In this document: positions 12,313 through 25,189 of the stretch, piece by piece
Position numbering within the stretch: position 1 is the stretch's first letter
Layout of the letters: each line of letters starts with the position of its first letter
NCBI GenBank assembly: GCA_024500155.1
Contig: CM044872.1
Coordinates: 55,247,460 to 55,311,459, forward strand
Direction of reading: 5' to 3'
DNA from: Chenopodium formosanum
Lineage: Eukaryota; Streptophyta; Magnoliopsida; Caryophyllales; Amaranthaceae
DNA: 64,000 nucleotides
Program-made: the position numbers and the translations under genes
The notes under the pieces: model-generated
Database searches by the model: none
Seen by the model: the letters and a program-made list of their open reading frames with translations, nothing else
What the model was told of the DNA's origin: nothing

Positions 12313-14135
12313 TGCGAGGGATTGTTATCATCAGGGGAAAGAAAAGGTTCAGAATATGTTGCACAATCAAGTCTTAGTGAAGCAAAAGCTACAGAGTTTG
12401 GCGAGAGAGTCACTCTTGTGTGATATAATGCTTCAACCTACCTAGGTTAGTAAATGCATTGCTACCTGTCTACTGAACCTACCTCATGTGGCCAAGGACA
12501 CGCTCGGCATTTGTATCAGGGGTTAGATTTTGCAAGGGACAATCTATATGCTTGTAATTGTAGATTTTATAGTTATATCTTGTGAATTAAAGAACTTGTG
12601 CTCCTTTTGTTCTCTGCCTACCAAGTTTTGCAAGGGACAATGTACATGCTTGGTGTAATGAAAAAGTGCGTTTGGAAGTCTTACCAACTGCAATGATGAC
12701 CTCCATTGTCTCTGTAAAATTTGAGAACCATACTTGATGCTTGTGTTGACATAAAAATACATGGGAATTGAAAATCATTTGAAAAAAAAAATAAGTGGAT
12801 TTGTTTGGGTTGGCAAAAAATGAACGTTTTAACTTACCACTAATTAGAGGAAATTAGTTAGGTTTTCCTATGTAGGGAGATGAAAATTTTAACTTACCAC
12901 TAATTAGAGGAAATGAGTTACTCTATGTAGGGAAACTATCCGTAAAAATCAAAATTACTTTTTTTTTTTTTTTTTTTTTTCTGAAACAAGTAAAAATCAA
13001 AATTTCTAATGTTCAACCAAACAATATTTTACATTATTTGGGAAGTGAAATTAGGGAGAAACCACTAATTCACAATTTTGCATTATTTGGGAAGTTAAAT
13101 TAGGGAAAAGCCACTAATGCACATGGGTATTAATCATTTTAAGGGAAGCTATTTCCTTGTCAACATTCTAGGATATAGCTTGATAATGTTTGGATGGCAC
13201 TTAGCATTTACTTTGAAGGATTTCTTGAGAATTATGAACTGCCAAGGGATAAATAACTGAGCCATTTTTCATGAGGAAGTTCCACTCACCCATTATGTTT
13301 ATTTTATGTCAATCAAACAATTTGTCATGTATGCATTTCTTAAGAACCCACACTTCTAATTTGTCATGACATACCTAATCAGCAAACATGTCATGATCCT
13401 TCAATTGGATTAGAAAGTTACCAATCCAAAAATGGCAAATTCCAAAAGTTTTGTCAACCAAGAAATCTCAAAATTACTTATTTTAGAGATAGCTGATTTA
13501 GAAGTCTCAAATTTTGTTCGCCACAAAAAGGTCCTACTTTTACCTAAATGAGAACTAGACAACAGCTAATTAGCTACTAAAAAGTTTGCTTATTTTACAA
13601 AGATTTATTTTGTAAGTGAAAGCTAGACCATTGCTAGTTCATTTCGTTCTTATTATTGAGAATATAACATGATATTACAAACATAACCTTCAAATCAACC
13701 CGAACAAACATAGTACTTCCCAATTTGCTTGGATATGTTGATCCGAAGGAAGAAATGGAAAAAGACATCAGCCAGTCAGTCACCCATTGCAATATTCCAT
13801 TTAACACACTGAATAGTAGATTAAGTATTTATAGTCACAAAATACAGATACATGGATTTTCTCGTCTAATTTTCATTTTCATTGAAATTCAGCCATCAGA
13901 TCATACAAGCTAGAATCACTCCTCTTCAATAACATACAATATATGATCACGAACTCTTAAAATACATTTATTTTACTCAAACACCTTCCCTACTTTTTGA
14001 TAAATAAACCCAAGCCAGAACACATCTTCCAAGCTTGCGCTTTGCGGAAAATTTGGCTCACCATATTACAGATACAACGTGAAATCTACAATATGCTGGC
14101 GCAATCTACAGACAACAGTTTATGCAGAAAGCAGA
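12313..14135. other. intergenic DNA with small tandem duplications
   Basis: Between the convergent ENY2 and NRP-type genes. A TTGCAAGGGACAAT word recurs near 12529 and 12627. A unit of about 55 bp containing CTTACCACTAATTAGAGGAA is doubled at 12828-12920. A similar unit with CATTATTTGGGAAGT is doubled at 13032-13120. A T run lies at 12960-12980. No conserved gene was seen. Confidence 0.5.
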
Positions 14136-15947
14136 TTACATTCCGGCTTGTTCACAAAGGTCGAGCAGCTCCAGGGTCTGCAAAACAATGACAAATAGAT
14201 ATAAGGGTCAAAAAAACAGGTCGTCTAAACAACCAACCACCAACGATTTACATGCTGTTTATTTCAGTGTTCAGACAACCACCACCTGGGCCACAAACAT
14301 AACTTCTAAACAACTTAACAATACAGCACCCATTTCACTTGATACTGTCAAACTACCTTATTGAATTAACACTGACACATGCCTTTTACTTAGAGGGATT
14401 AAGAGATCAGGAACTTTCTGACAAGGTTGATGTGCTAAGGTGTCAAGCCTTTAAAATACTTTGATTTATCACCTATCCGTAGATTTTGTACGAAAAAAGG
14501 TGATAAAATGAATTTATTTTGACTTGCAGAATGGCAAGAATAAGTAACCACACAGAGGATAAGAAATTAAGAGCCAATAATTTTAGGATAATGTCCCAGT
14601 GAAATGAGTAATGAGTAATGTTACCTCTGACACTGAAAGTTCGAGGCGGAACTTGGGACCATCATAGTGGTGCAGGACAGGCCTAAAGGAATCTTCCTCC
14701 AGGGCTGTGCAAAGCTTTCTAATACGAATCCTCACCTGAAATTCGGAGGGAACAAGTAACCATAATGCAAATGTTAGGAAACATTATGCACTTCAAAAAA
14801 AAAAAAAATTGAAAGAGAAATCTAAGCATTATGAACTTCATTTTACCTGCGCAGGAAACCTTGATTCACCTTTGCATTTCTTATCCTCCCATGCAGTTGG
14901 ATCTATATTTGAGCCCCCGAAAGTAGATGCCTGTAAATTCATTGCACAATTAAGGAACTATGGTTTTTGCACAAATTACCATATCAAACTCAAAGGTAGT
15001 CTGTTAATAATTTTAATCAACTGTTATCTGGGGGAAAAGAACTCGAATTTTAAAATCTAGAGGCTCATATAGGTCAAGGACAATAAAGGAAGTAGAGTAA
15101 GGTTTAATATAAACCTCAAATATGCCATGAAGCTGGTGAGTTGTATAGTTGTACAGAAATAGAGGTAAACCAGGTGTTATTGCGCGAACAGAGTCCCTGT
15201 ATCTTGGGGGTAAACCTGAATGAAGGAACTACAATCAGCAATCATTCATCACTGTAAAATGAAATCAACTGGTCATGATGAAATTTGAATGCAGGTAGAG
15301 CATACTATTTCCAGCCATATCTACTTCTAGTTGACTGAAATTCCAGGATTAAATTGAAATCCTAAATTCATAAGCATGAGTTAAAAAGAAATCATACCAA
15401 ATAGCTGTCGCTTGAGATTCTCTTGCATGGTATCATTGTTACACACAAAGATGTATCCACCAAGCACCTCATTCCTAGGAAGTGTCTCTGCAGCAGGCAA
15501 GGTCTTGAACCTTTTGTCGTTTGCACTTTCATTGTTGTTGTTGTTATTGTTGTTGTTGCTGGGCTCCTTGTTGCTGTTATTGTTGATGATAGACTTGTTA
15601 ATGGGCATGTTTTCAACAATGTTAGTGTTGCTCTTCTGATAAACAGCATTCATATTGTAAACATTGTTCCTAAAGGAGCTTTTGCTCAAATTTTCAGGCC
15701 CCTTGGAGTCCAGGCTCAACATGTTAAAGTTGAGACTTTCAAATTTGTTATCTTCTTGGAACCCAAATCCCCTTGGCCTCACATCAGCCGCTCCCTTGGA
15801 AAAATCAATATTATTCATGCGCTCCCCCTTGGATCTTGTCTTCTCAGCTAACTTTGAAGCTGCCATCAGCCATTTGTGATCTTCTGACACTCTTGATTGT
15901 CCGCGAAGCTCATCACCTAGTTGCCAAAAGCTGTTCAAACCGTCCAT
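14136..15947 (-). CDS. DCD-domain N-rich protein (NRP type)
   Basis: Five coding exons on the minus strand (15947-15398, 15215-15115, 14930-14847, 14735-14625, 14177-14136) give 295 residues ending LLDLCEQAGM. The N-terminal half is low complexity, with Asn runs encoded near 15528-15555. From about residue 163 comes a full DCD domain: GGYIFVCNND, RQLFGLPPRYRDSVRAI, GLPLFLYNYTTHQLHGIFEA, ASTFGGSNIDPTAWE and the C-terminal strands. Plant NRPs of this design act in ER-stress and osmotic-stress cell-death signalling (family knowledge). The 5' UTR is split: 15948-15965 follows an acceptor, and a donor at 17328 closes a leader exon reaching about 17400, so the leader intron is about 1.36 kb. No break seen. 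Confidence 0.92.
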
Positions 15948-15965
15948 CCTGCAATCCTTGCAATC

Positions 15966-17400
15966 CTGTTAACACATTATACAGCTTAGTGTTATGACTT
16001 TTGATATGTAACTTCTCAGCGAATGAGATGGTGATAAAGAGATCTATCAAGTGAAAATCTATCATATAGAAACCTAATAAAAGAAAACCCTAAATTTTGG
16101 AAGCTTAACAACTTACAGCGAATCCAAAAGCCAACAAAGAATATAGGAGAAGACTGAGGAAGTGAAATTTGTGTACAGTTAAAGCTGTAAATATGTGATG
16201 AGAAGGTTATAACACTTTTCCAATAACGTGGTTCAAGTGTTCAAATAGCAAGTGAGTACCTACTAAAAGAACAAGCATTGCAACAAAGATTGATAGCAAA
16301 TGCTCGAGTAATTCTACTATTATGTTTGCTCTCTATGTCAAAATACACGACTGACCAAATCGAAGTTGATTGATCACAATCTTCAAGTCAAACATTTATG
16401 ATCAGAAAGAACATAAAAATCAACCCGATTTTAGGCTAATAGATCATACTAAAAATCTATATAATGCTGTTATCTTTCTTAATCTAATTTACAGACTCAT
16501 AATCTTCCTCGCAGAGCACTATGTTGTAAAATAAGCAGGAAAAAATCCTACCAGCATAACTTTTGTATGTACTAATGCTATGACAAAAGCTTAGCTAGAC
16601 CTACTTCATACTTTAATCGTTGCTATTATTTTAAAGATTTGAACCCAAACAACAATACATAAAGAAAAAAGTACTACAACAATCAATATTTTCAACAATA
16701 TCTCCTACTTGTATATATTATCTCCTACATATTGATTATACTCCCTTTCTCCATCCGAAAGTAATAATTCGGATAGTGTAATTTGAACTAGCAACGTGAC
16801 AATTAAATCCGACTAAAACAAATCCCGAATGTATAATTAATTAATTACTCTTCAATTTTCACAATCACGCAACAAAAACACCCCAACCCAGCATTACCCA
16901 TTTACAATACAGTAGAACCCAGAAATTATTTCATACATATTTCAAACTAACAAAAAAATCTCATTGACCAACTAATTCAAACACACCGACAATCAAATAA
17001 TATCAACATCACACCAAAAATTAAACAAACCCCAGAACAAATTAAACAATCATAACATAAGAAAACATAAATTAAACCCTATTATAGTAATTAACGGAAG
17101 TTTAATCATAACTGAACATAAGCTAAAATAAGCATCAAACAGAAGAAGTAAAAATTCAAAAAAAAAAAGAGTGAAAATGAAGGAATGATTAAATAGATCG
17201 GGAGAAAATAGAACATACCCAGAAAATCAAAAGAGCCCTAGATAATTGGGATCCCCAAAATTGAGAGGGAAAGAGGGGAGAAAAGGATGAATAGGAAGAG
17301 GAGAGAGAAGAGAAGAGAAAGAGAGTACCTGTGAAGCTTTATCCCTCTTTCTCCGCAGCTGAAATCGGAAGACGTGACAGAGTGTTACTAATCGAATTTT
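15966..17400 (-). promoter_or_regulatory. leader intron and 5' end of the NRP-type gene
   Basis: On the minus strand CACAG|GTACTCTC at 17328 and GTTAACAG|GATTGC at 15966 bound a 1.36-kb intron in the 5' UTR. The purine-rich stretch at 17260-17330 (CT-rich on the gene strand) is a typical plant leader. The promoter should lie just beyond 17400. Nothing else is coded here. Confidence 0.6.
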
Positions 17401-17770
17401 TATTACCCAAACCCCACTACTTTTACTTTTTTTTCCACTTTTTTTTATAAAAATAAAAATAAAAATTACTTTATTAAAATTTGGTTTAATTGGTTAATTT
17501 TTTTGGGCGGTATTGGGTCGAATCTTGTCCACATTATAGTCCTTTGAATCTCTCGTCATCTAAAATGATGGTATATTCATACGAGTAATAATCTGAGTCG
17601 AATCTTATCCACATTATTGTCTATTAACCTCTCTCTACATTTAGAATGATGTTATAATTACCTAATTTGACCTTTGTGTTCAGATATGATAATTTGATCA
17701 AGTGATCTTTATGTAATGTAATAGATGTACAACTTAGATCTAGTCATGGAATAGATCATATCGTGTTTGG

Positions 17771-17838
17771 TTTAGGGCGTGTTCGACAAAATGTAGCTAT
17801 AGAGGTGATTGTCCTAAAAGCTACGAACACGCCCTAAA
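17771..17838. mobile_element. 68-bp inverted-repeat mini-element
   Basis: A perfect 15-bp inverted repeat, TTTAGGGCGTGTTCG (17771-17785) and its complement (17824-17838), encloses 38 bp. The end word resembles termini of common plant hAT MITEs. No clear target duplication was seen. Confidence 0.45.
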
Positions 17839-18097
17839 TATTATTATGATCTACATGAATTTTTCGATGTGATAAAATTGGTTTTTAGATATTTTGATAT
17901 GTGATTAAACTATAGTTTTATGATCTACACCTCTTTTGTTACACTCTGTAGTGTAGCTAACACTGTTTTATTTTTCCTTTTTCATAATCATATAAACTAC
18001 TTTTTCTGTTTCTAAATGTTGTTCTTGTTCAAACCGTGATTGCCTTATAAACAAACTAAAAAGTTAATATCTCACATATCCACAATCAAATACGGAG

Positions 18098-18344
18098 TAT
18101 ACACTAATGAGATTTTTTTTTTTTGGTTTAAAAGGACTAAGGAGAAGAGCTCTATTGGACCGGAACCTCTCACAGGTCCTCCCGACCCGAGTTAGCAGGC
18201 TAAACAATTTGAAAGAGTGGGGGGAGATAAGGGAATCTCACTCCCCCAAATTATCACTAGTGGAGATTAAGCCCCCAACTTCATAATTGAAATGTACTCT
18301 CCTTTCCACTAGATCAAGGTTGGCTTGATATACACTAATGAGAT
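18098..18344 (-). mobile_element. SINE with 16-bp target duplication
   Basis: The body is 18114-18328, with the poly-A tail on the minus strand (T run at 18114-18124). It is bounded by identical TATACACTAATGAGAT (18098-18113 and 18329-18344). On the minus strand the head reads TTGATCTAGTGGAAAGG, an A-box-like word. About 215 bp, non-coding, likely tRNA-derived and moved by LINE machinery. Confidence 0.8.
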
Positions 18345-18759
18345 ATATATAGCAATATCTCACACATCCACAGTCTTCCTATTACAATGGTAAATGGAGA
18401 TAATTCATGGTCAACATGGATATTAGGTTAAAAAGGGATGAACAATACCTTTCACCTTCAAGTAGAGTCACTGCTTAAATGGTGAAAGTAATTGCAATGT
18501 TTTTGTATACACGTGAAAATCGATAAGTTAAGTGCATGATAGGTGGTGGAAATTAATTCAAAGCAACAAAAAATGTTTCTCCAAAAAAAAGCATACATGT
18601 AAGCTTATTGTTGGATACTTGGATTGCTCTCACGCCCATATCGTGAAACACTCCATGACAAGTTAAGACAATTGAAATCAAAGGGTACAATCTACATTAA
18701 ATGCTTGTTTCATATTAATGAACTAACAAGAAAACAAAATAGAGGTGGTGATGGTACGG

Positions 18760-19234
18760 AGGGGCTGTGCACCGGTCCAAAATCGGACCGGGATCGGAAT
18801 GGACCGGAACCCAAAATTGAATTTTTTGGGGATCGGGACCGAACCGTAATCAACCGGTCCATATCTGTTTATTCCGGTCCGGTCCGGTTTTGGACCAAAA
18901 TAGACCGGTTACGTTTTTTTTTTTTTTCATTTTAGTATCTTAAATATATATATACATTTTTAACGTCTTATTTTTGCTTGCGTGCTTTCCTATTTTGCAC
19001 CTAGAATTTATAAATTACAAGTTTTGTACCTAAATTTTTTAGAAATTTAAATATAAAATTTAAAATTTTCACCCAAAAAATTACAAAAATACACTTTCCG
19101 ATCCATTCCGGCTTTTGCCCGGACCGAACCGGTAACCCGGAATCCCCAATTTGTGAGGACCGAAGACCGGACCAGAATCAACCGGTCCGGTCCGGTCATT
19201 TGGTCCAGTCCAGGTCCATTTCTGCACACCCCTA
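18760..19234. mobile_element. hAT-like MITE rich in ACCGGTCC words
   Basis: The ends are inverted: AGGGGCTGTGCACCGG on the left and TCTGCACACCCCTA on the right. The interior repeats GACCGG/CCGGTC variants in both orientations. Its design resembles the element at 123-654, but no clean 8-bp duplication was found. Confidence 0.55.
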
Positions 19235-19381
19235 GTCTACGATGGTCATTTAAATCTTTGGTGGTGATAAATTTTGGTCTCAACTACTATGGTTATGATT
19301 GATTTTTATAAACGATTGTCAGACAAATTTTATTTTACCATATTATGTACCAGGAAAAATATAAAATTTGACTAATTAGTA

Positions 19382-19639
19382 ATTCCTCGGTTCTTTTTTA
19401 CTTGATCCGCTTTAACTTTTACACTATTCATCATCCATCCTTTGATCGTCTTTTGTGATTAATACGTAAGGAAAAACACATTTTTGTAAGATCTTTTTGA
19501 ATTTGTCTCAATAAGTACTATCATAATATATAACTTTTATAATTTTTACTTGTGGAGAATTAAAGTTATTGAACGTTAAACTTTTGCATTGGCAAACGTG
19601 ATAAAAGAAACAAGTCAAGTAAAAAACGAACAGATGAAG
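19382..19639. mobile_element. Stowaway MITE
   Basis: Inverted ends CCTCGGTTCTTTTTTACTTG and CAAGTAAAAAACGAACAGATG lie next to TA at 19640-19641. The ~258-bp size and end sequence fit Stowaway MITEs mobilised by mariner-like transposases. Confidence 0.65.
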
Positions 19640-20221
19640 TATGTAATATGTATGAAAAATGTTTTACATGTATTCTTCATAATTAAATTAAAGCTTAAAG
19701 GTTCTTATGTATATGTATTTACATTCATAGCTAGCAACATTAGGTGTTGCATTTAGAATGTTAGAAAGTACCCCGTATAAGTAAGTCTTGAATTAAGGTG
19801 TCGATGTTAATAATGTAAAGGGAAATTAATTTGAAACAAATTAAAGAGTTTTAATTTGATGGTTACTAGTCAAGTAATTAGAGAGTTTAAAGATTTAGGT
19901 AAAAACTTAATTAGTATGACGAACAATGCAAGTGTTCCATTAGATGTTCTTACATAAAAATAGATCACGACCTATCACGAATAAATTTTGTTTGTATATG
20001 TTGTACAAAGTACAAATTCATTATCTTCATAGAGAAAAATTTATTCTCTTAGCCGAATTTTTTTTTTTTAAACAACTTAGGCCTGTTCTCATCAACTTAA
20101 TTTCAGTTCAGTTCAATTCCTAATTTTCTTCTCTCATAAACAATTCAGTTTGGCTCAGCTCAATTCAGTTCAGTAAATCAGAGCAGACCCTTAGCCGAAA
20201 TTTTTGGTGTCTATAATACAA

Positions 20222-21135
20222 TTTTATTAAGGAAATTTTCACATTTGCTACTAGCAAAAGGACCTTACTTCACATAAACTACCGTTTTAATTTTTTATTT
20301 TAAATTGCTACCACCTAAGTCAGAGTATTTTAAAAATCACTACCACTTAACGGAATCCTAACGGATCCCGTTAAGTTTATTAAAAAATAAAAACCAGCCA
20401 CCTAAAAACCCCTAGCCCTCCCTGTCAGCCACCCTCCCCCCTACCCCTGCCGGCGGCCAGCGCCAAAAGCTGCGGCCGGCGCTAGCGATTTAGGTCGGAA
20501 TCGAACCCCTCCTCTTCCCCACCCTAAACCGACAACCCCAACTCCCTGCCCGAAACCACCCTAAACGAGTTTTAGGGTTTCGCTTAGGGTGGTTTTGGGT
20601 GGCAGGGAATTCCTTCGTCGCGGCCAGAAAAGGGAACGGGGGACGAGGAGGGGCTGGGATCGGATTTTCGAGGGGAGAGGGGCTGGGATCGAGGGGGTTT
20701 TCGAGGGGAGAGGGGTTGGGATCGAGGGGTTTTTCGTGGGGAGAGAGGGGGCTGAGAACGAGGTTGGGATCGGATTTTTGAGGGCTGGGAACGCGACGCC
20801 GGCATCGGCAGGGTGGGTGGTCGGAGTCGCAGGCAGGGAGTGGGCTCAGGCGACGGTTGGCTGGACGCTGAGTGGTGGTTGTGGTGGTTTGATGTTGAAC
20901 ACTGGCGGTGGATTGGCAGCTGGTGGGTGAGAAGGAGTGGTGGCTGGAAAGGAGTGGTGGCTGGACGGTGGTTGGGTGGTGGTAACGGAAATCCTAACGG
21001 ATTCCGTTAGGTGGTAGTGATTTTTAAAAAACTCCGATTTAGGTGGTAGCAATTTAAAATAAAAAATTAAAGCGGTAGTAAATGTGAATTAGGGTCCTTT
21101 TGCTGGTAGCAAATGTGAAAATTTCCTTTTATTAA
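20222..21135. mobile_element. foldback MULE/MITE with perfect 9-bp duplication (copy A)
   Basis: The body is 20231-21126 (896 bp), flanked on both sides by TTTTATTAA. The terminal inverted repeats run about 145 bp, starting GGAAATTTTCACATTTGCTA and containing TTGCTACCACCTAA and CCTAACGGAT. The centre is GC-rich. Its right half has a GGGGAGAGGGG-type unit of about 36 bp repeated about three times. The 9-bp duplication and long TIRs are Mutator-like. No transposase; internal frames are repeat translations. Confidence 0.85.
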
Positions 21136-21141
21136 TACCCA

Positions 21142-22156
21142 TTTAAAAAAGGAAAAATTAGAAAAAATAATCCCAACTTTGATCAATTTTGGTACAATAA
21201 TCCCAACTTTGGATTATTCTGAAATAATCCGAACTTTTGGGGGTCTTTTTTTTCTTCAATCCCAAACCGGTCAACAAAAGTCAACAACCTTTAATAAGAG
21301 GTCACCATGACATGTGTCAGCTTGTCATTGGTCCAAAAATAAATTAAATTAAAAAAATATATAAAATAAATTAAAAATCAGAAACCAAAAAAAAAAACTT
21401 CCCTCCCTCAAAACCACCAGCCCCCCCACCTAAACCACCCTCTCCACCAGCCCTCCCCCACCCCTTCCACCAGCCCCCACCCGAAAACACCCCCCACCTA
21501 GCCGGAAAACCGCCTCCACCCCCTGACCACCACTCTCACCCGCCGAAACACCTCCCCCTCCCTTCCCTCACCCACGAAACCCTCCCCCACCTTTCCCCCA
21601 CCCCATGAAAACTCCCCCCTCCCTTTCCCCAACCCTCGAAAACGCCGGAAACGGCAAGGGGGCTCAATTTCCGGCGTTTTCGAGGGTGGAGGAAGGGGAG
21701 GGGGGAGTTTTTACGGGGTAGGGAAAAGGGAGGGGGGAGGGTTTCGTGGGTGGGGGAAGGGAAGGGAAGGTGTTTCGGCGGGTGGGGAGTGGTGGTCGGG
21801 GGGTGGGGGTGGTTTTCCGACTGGGTGGAGGGTGTTTTCGGGTGGGGGCTGGTGAAAGGGATGGGGGAAGACTGGTGGAGGGGGTGGTTTGGGTGGGGGG
21901 CTGGTGGTTAAGGGGGAAGGGGGGCGGGTTTATGTTTTATTTTTTTATTTTTAATTTTTGACTAATCATGTGCTGACACGTGGCTTTTTTTTTTTAAAAA
22001 AAAAAAAAAACCTTCTCATCAGGTAACCGGTCATTAGGACTGAAGAAAAGAAAATCTCCCAAAGTTCGGATTATTGCAGAATTATCCAAAGTTGGGATTA
22101 TTGTACCAAAATTGATGAAAGTTGGGATTATTTTTTATAATTTTTCCTTTAAAAAA
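21142..22156. mobile_element. foldback MULE/MITE with perfect 9-bp duplication (copy B)
   Basis: The body is 21151-22147 (997 bp), flanked by TTTAAAAAA on both sides. The TIRs contain ATAATCCCAACTTTGATCAA. The inner arms are also complementary: a C-rich left arm (21400-21660) mirrors a G-rich right arm (21670-21920), meeting at a CCGGCGTTTTCGAGGGT palindrome. Nearly the whole element can fold into one hairpin. It is a different family from copy A. Confidence 0.85.
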
Positions 22157-22559
22157 TGGGCTTATACATACTTACTAAAATGGCATCAATCTTGGAGATC
22201 TAGTGTATAAACTACTATACTCACACTATCACACATCATGATAAAATTAAATGTGTTTGAAGAACTTGCTAAGATTATATTGCATCAATCTTGCTGATCT
22301 AGTGTTACCTACTTTTAAATATTTTCATAAACATTGCTATATACAAAGAAACGAGAATTAAAAGTACATAAATTTGCATAATTCATATGATTCTATCATG
22401 AACAACAAAACAAATTCCATTATGTAAAAAGTAATATACTTTGTGTTCAAAGGTATATATGGTGTAATCTATAGACGAAATGAACAAGTTCTATTAATCC
22501 ACCCATCTTTGATCTTTTAGTCTTAGTGCTTGAACATATACTTATTTCGATTATTTGGA

Positions 22560-22714
22560 TTTTGCATGAAATTCGACAGATTGTTGCAGGCTTTCATAGG
22601 TTTGACGTTCAGAAGGTTCCGAGACTACACATTGGTTATGCTCATCATTTGGCTGATTTAGCTCGTCGTCGTCACTTTATTTGTTGTCGTTTTTAGTTTC
22701 TTAGTTCTCTTTGT

Positions 22715-22747
<33 letters not shown>
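22560..22747 (+). mobile_element. 3' end of a truncated LINE
   Basis: A frame ending at 22697 reads VPRLHIGYAHHLADLARRR, resembling the end of the RNase H region of plant LINEs (R..N..AHxLA). About 20 bp later an A run of 32 nt starts (22716-22747). The coding part is very short, so this is tentative. Confidence 0.4.
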
Positions 22748-22748
<1 letters not shown>

Positions 22749-23900
22749 AAATGGATATATACTCACACTTATCTTGTTTTCGAGAGCTTGCTCATTTCCT
22801 ATAGGATTTATTTATTTGTTTGTTTGTTAATTTTAATCAAGGTTCTCTTGGTCGTCCACTCTCAAGACTCAACCTATAAAAGTCTAGCTACAACATGCAG
22901 AGGTATCATCAATATTACCCCTTGACCACCTAAATGATAACAATACCTTGCACCTTTAATTAGGAGGTGAAGGTGTTACCATCAATTCATACATTATCAT
23001 TTTTAGTAGAATCATACATTGAACTTTATAAATTAGTTGCGATTCTTTTGCCTTATATTTTTGCCTCTTCCATCTATGAAAATACGAATTATCTATATTC
23101 TTTTAAAAGTCATAGTAAAAGTCATAGTTATACTTACTACGACACAAAGCCAAATATTCATATCCACAAGAAACACGAAATTCACTCTAAAATTCTTACA
23201 CACAAAAAAAAAAAAAGTGTTATCGAAATGGCACAACAATACGTGATAACGACACATTCTTACCACGCAATAACTTCCAAATCCTAACTCCAAAGTTCTT
23301 GATTTATGCATATCTTTGTCATTTTGATCTATGTTGCCCTACTTCAAACCATTTTTAAATTCTTAAATACCCATTATTCTTTAATATAATGGTCTTAAAC
23401 AACACATTTAAGATTCATCAACAACATAGCAAAAATCTTTAATTTTGGAATTCAATGTATTCAGTCACTATAGACAAACAATCCCAAATTCTTATATGTG
23501 GTCAGCAACATCATTAATTGATGGTGTGATCACTTCACATATAAGACAATCAATTGATTAATGGCCAATGTGGACTAAGCTTCCGTTTAAACAGAGCTAC
23601 TTGAACGAAGGATGAATTTTCAATAAATAAGTTAACTTTTTATAAACAAATGAAGTAATTTGTTTCTATATACTGTACATAATTATAGAATCGAGGTTAC
23701 TTGAAACAAATGGAGTTATGTTATTCAAATGAGCAAATATAAAGTTATTTAAAATTGACCACATCTACATATCATGTGACATGCCGCACACAAAACCAGT
23801 TGATACTCGATCCCTCCTTTCTTATCGAGCCGTGAATGCGTCCAAAAAACCAACCCCATCTCATCTCAATGCATCTCTCACAGAAACCTTGATATAAAGA
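22748..23900. other. intergenic DNA upstream of VIP2
   Basis: AT-rich, no conserved frame. It should include the VIP2 promoter near its right end. Confidence 0.45.
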
Positions 23901-24103
23901 GTGGGTTCATATTCCAAGTTCCATACGCCGGTCATCACTATCTACACAATTATACCAATAGGCCCACACCTTCTTCATACATTCACAAACTGTTCTAGTC
24001 AAATGTTCTTTGACCCTCCTTCCCAAAACCACCCTTCTGCTTCTCTCGCAACTCTCCCAACTCCTCCGCCATTTTTCGATTCTCTCTCCTCCGATTTCCA
24101 GGT
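23900..24103 (+). promoter_or_regulatory. leader exon of the VIP2/NOT2 gene
   Basis: A CT-rich exon ending ATTTCCAG|GTCTAC at 24103. It contains an ATG at 24003 whose frame stays open to the donor and continues in frame through the exon at 25157-25198. It could therefore encode an N-terminal extension or simply be 5' UTR. Confidence 0.55.
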
Positions 24104-25189
24104 CTACATCAACGCTCTAATTCTTTGTTTATTTACCTTAATTTTGCATAATTCTTGTATTTTTTTTCTGCAATTTGTATTGGATTTTCTGGGGTTTTAT
24201 TGAATTTATACTTGTTGTTTTGGTGTTTTGATTTCTGGGTTTTTGAAAATTTTCGATTTTCCCTTTGTTTTTTAATTTTAGGTCGTTATTCTTTAACTGG
24301 GATTTTTTTTTTGGTTCGATTATTCGTTCTTTATCATACAATTCGTTGGTAGCTAACTGATCTTACAGTATTTTATTAGAATTTTGTGATATGAATATCA
24401 ATGGGGTTGAGGAATTTCGAACTTAATGTTATTTATGGATCATGAAGCACTAGAAATGGGAATTGTTTTCCTGAACTAGTTTTTTTGTTTTGTAATAGTT
24501 GGGCTAGAGATGTGGTTATGTAGTATGGGACTGTGTTTTCTATCTAGAATTTTGCTCACATTTGCGCTAGAATGTTGAATTTTATTAGTTTTTTTGATAG
24601 TCTAGATGCAATGTTTTAATACCAATGTAACTTCACTGATACATGGTTGTTTCGGTTGCGTGTTGTTGAAATTCTAAGAGGTACAGTTGTGGAGTGTTTG
24701 AACATTTGAGACTACTTGCAAAGTTGCATTAGGATTCATGTTGGGTTGTTGTGATTGTTGTTGTTGCTGCTGTCTTTCTTTTCTATGTCACATATCAATG
24801 TATTATTCGATTCAAGTGATTGGGAGCTGGGTTGTGGACATACTAAGATCTTGAGACCTTGCTTGCAATGGGATACTTAACTTGTCTTTTTTTGTTTTTT
24901 TGAAATGTTCAAGTTTTCTGGTTTAGAGTTATAGACTTTTAAAACTGTTGAGAGTCTTGAGACCATCTGCGCAATAAGATTCTGATGTTGTAAAATATGT
25001 GATTGCTTAAACATGGTTGCTCTTTTGTTTTAATCTATCTTTCTCTGATCTATGGGCTATTATACATCAGTTTATGTCCTTTATGACATCATAGATCTTA
25101 CTGTGTGGGAAAAGGCATCTGGAAAGTGGAAACCAGTTTTTTCTCACTGGCAATAGGCTGAACAAGGAGATATTGCTGCTAGGCTGGGA

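Noticed and set aside
20584..21052. Several long open frames rich in Gly/Arg or Pro/Ser
   Set aside because: They lie wholly inside foldback MULE copy A and come from GC-rich tandem units read in several frames.
21746..21961. Gly-rich open frame
   Set aside because: Product of the G-rich arm of foldback MULE copy B; no protein-family features.
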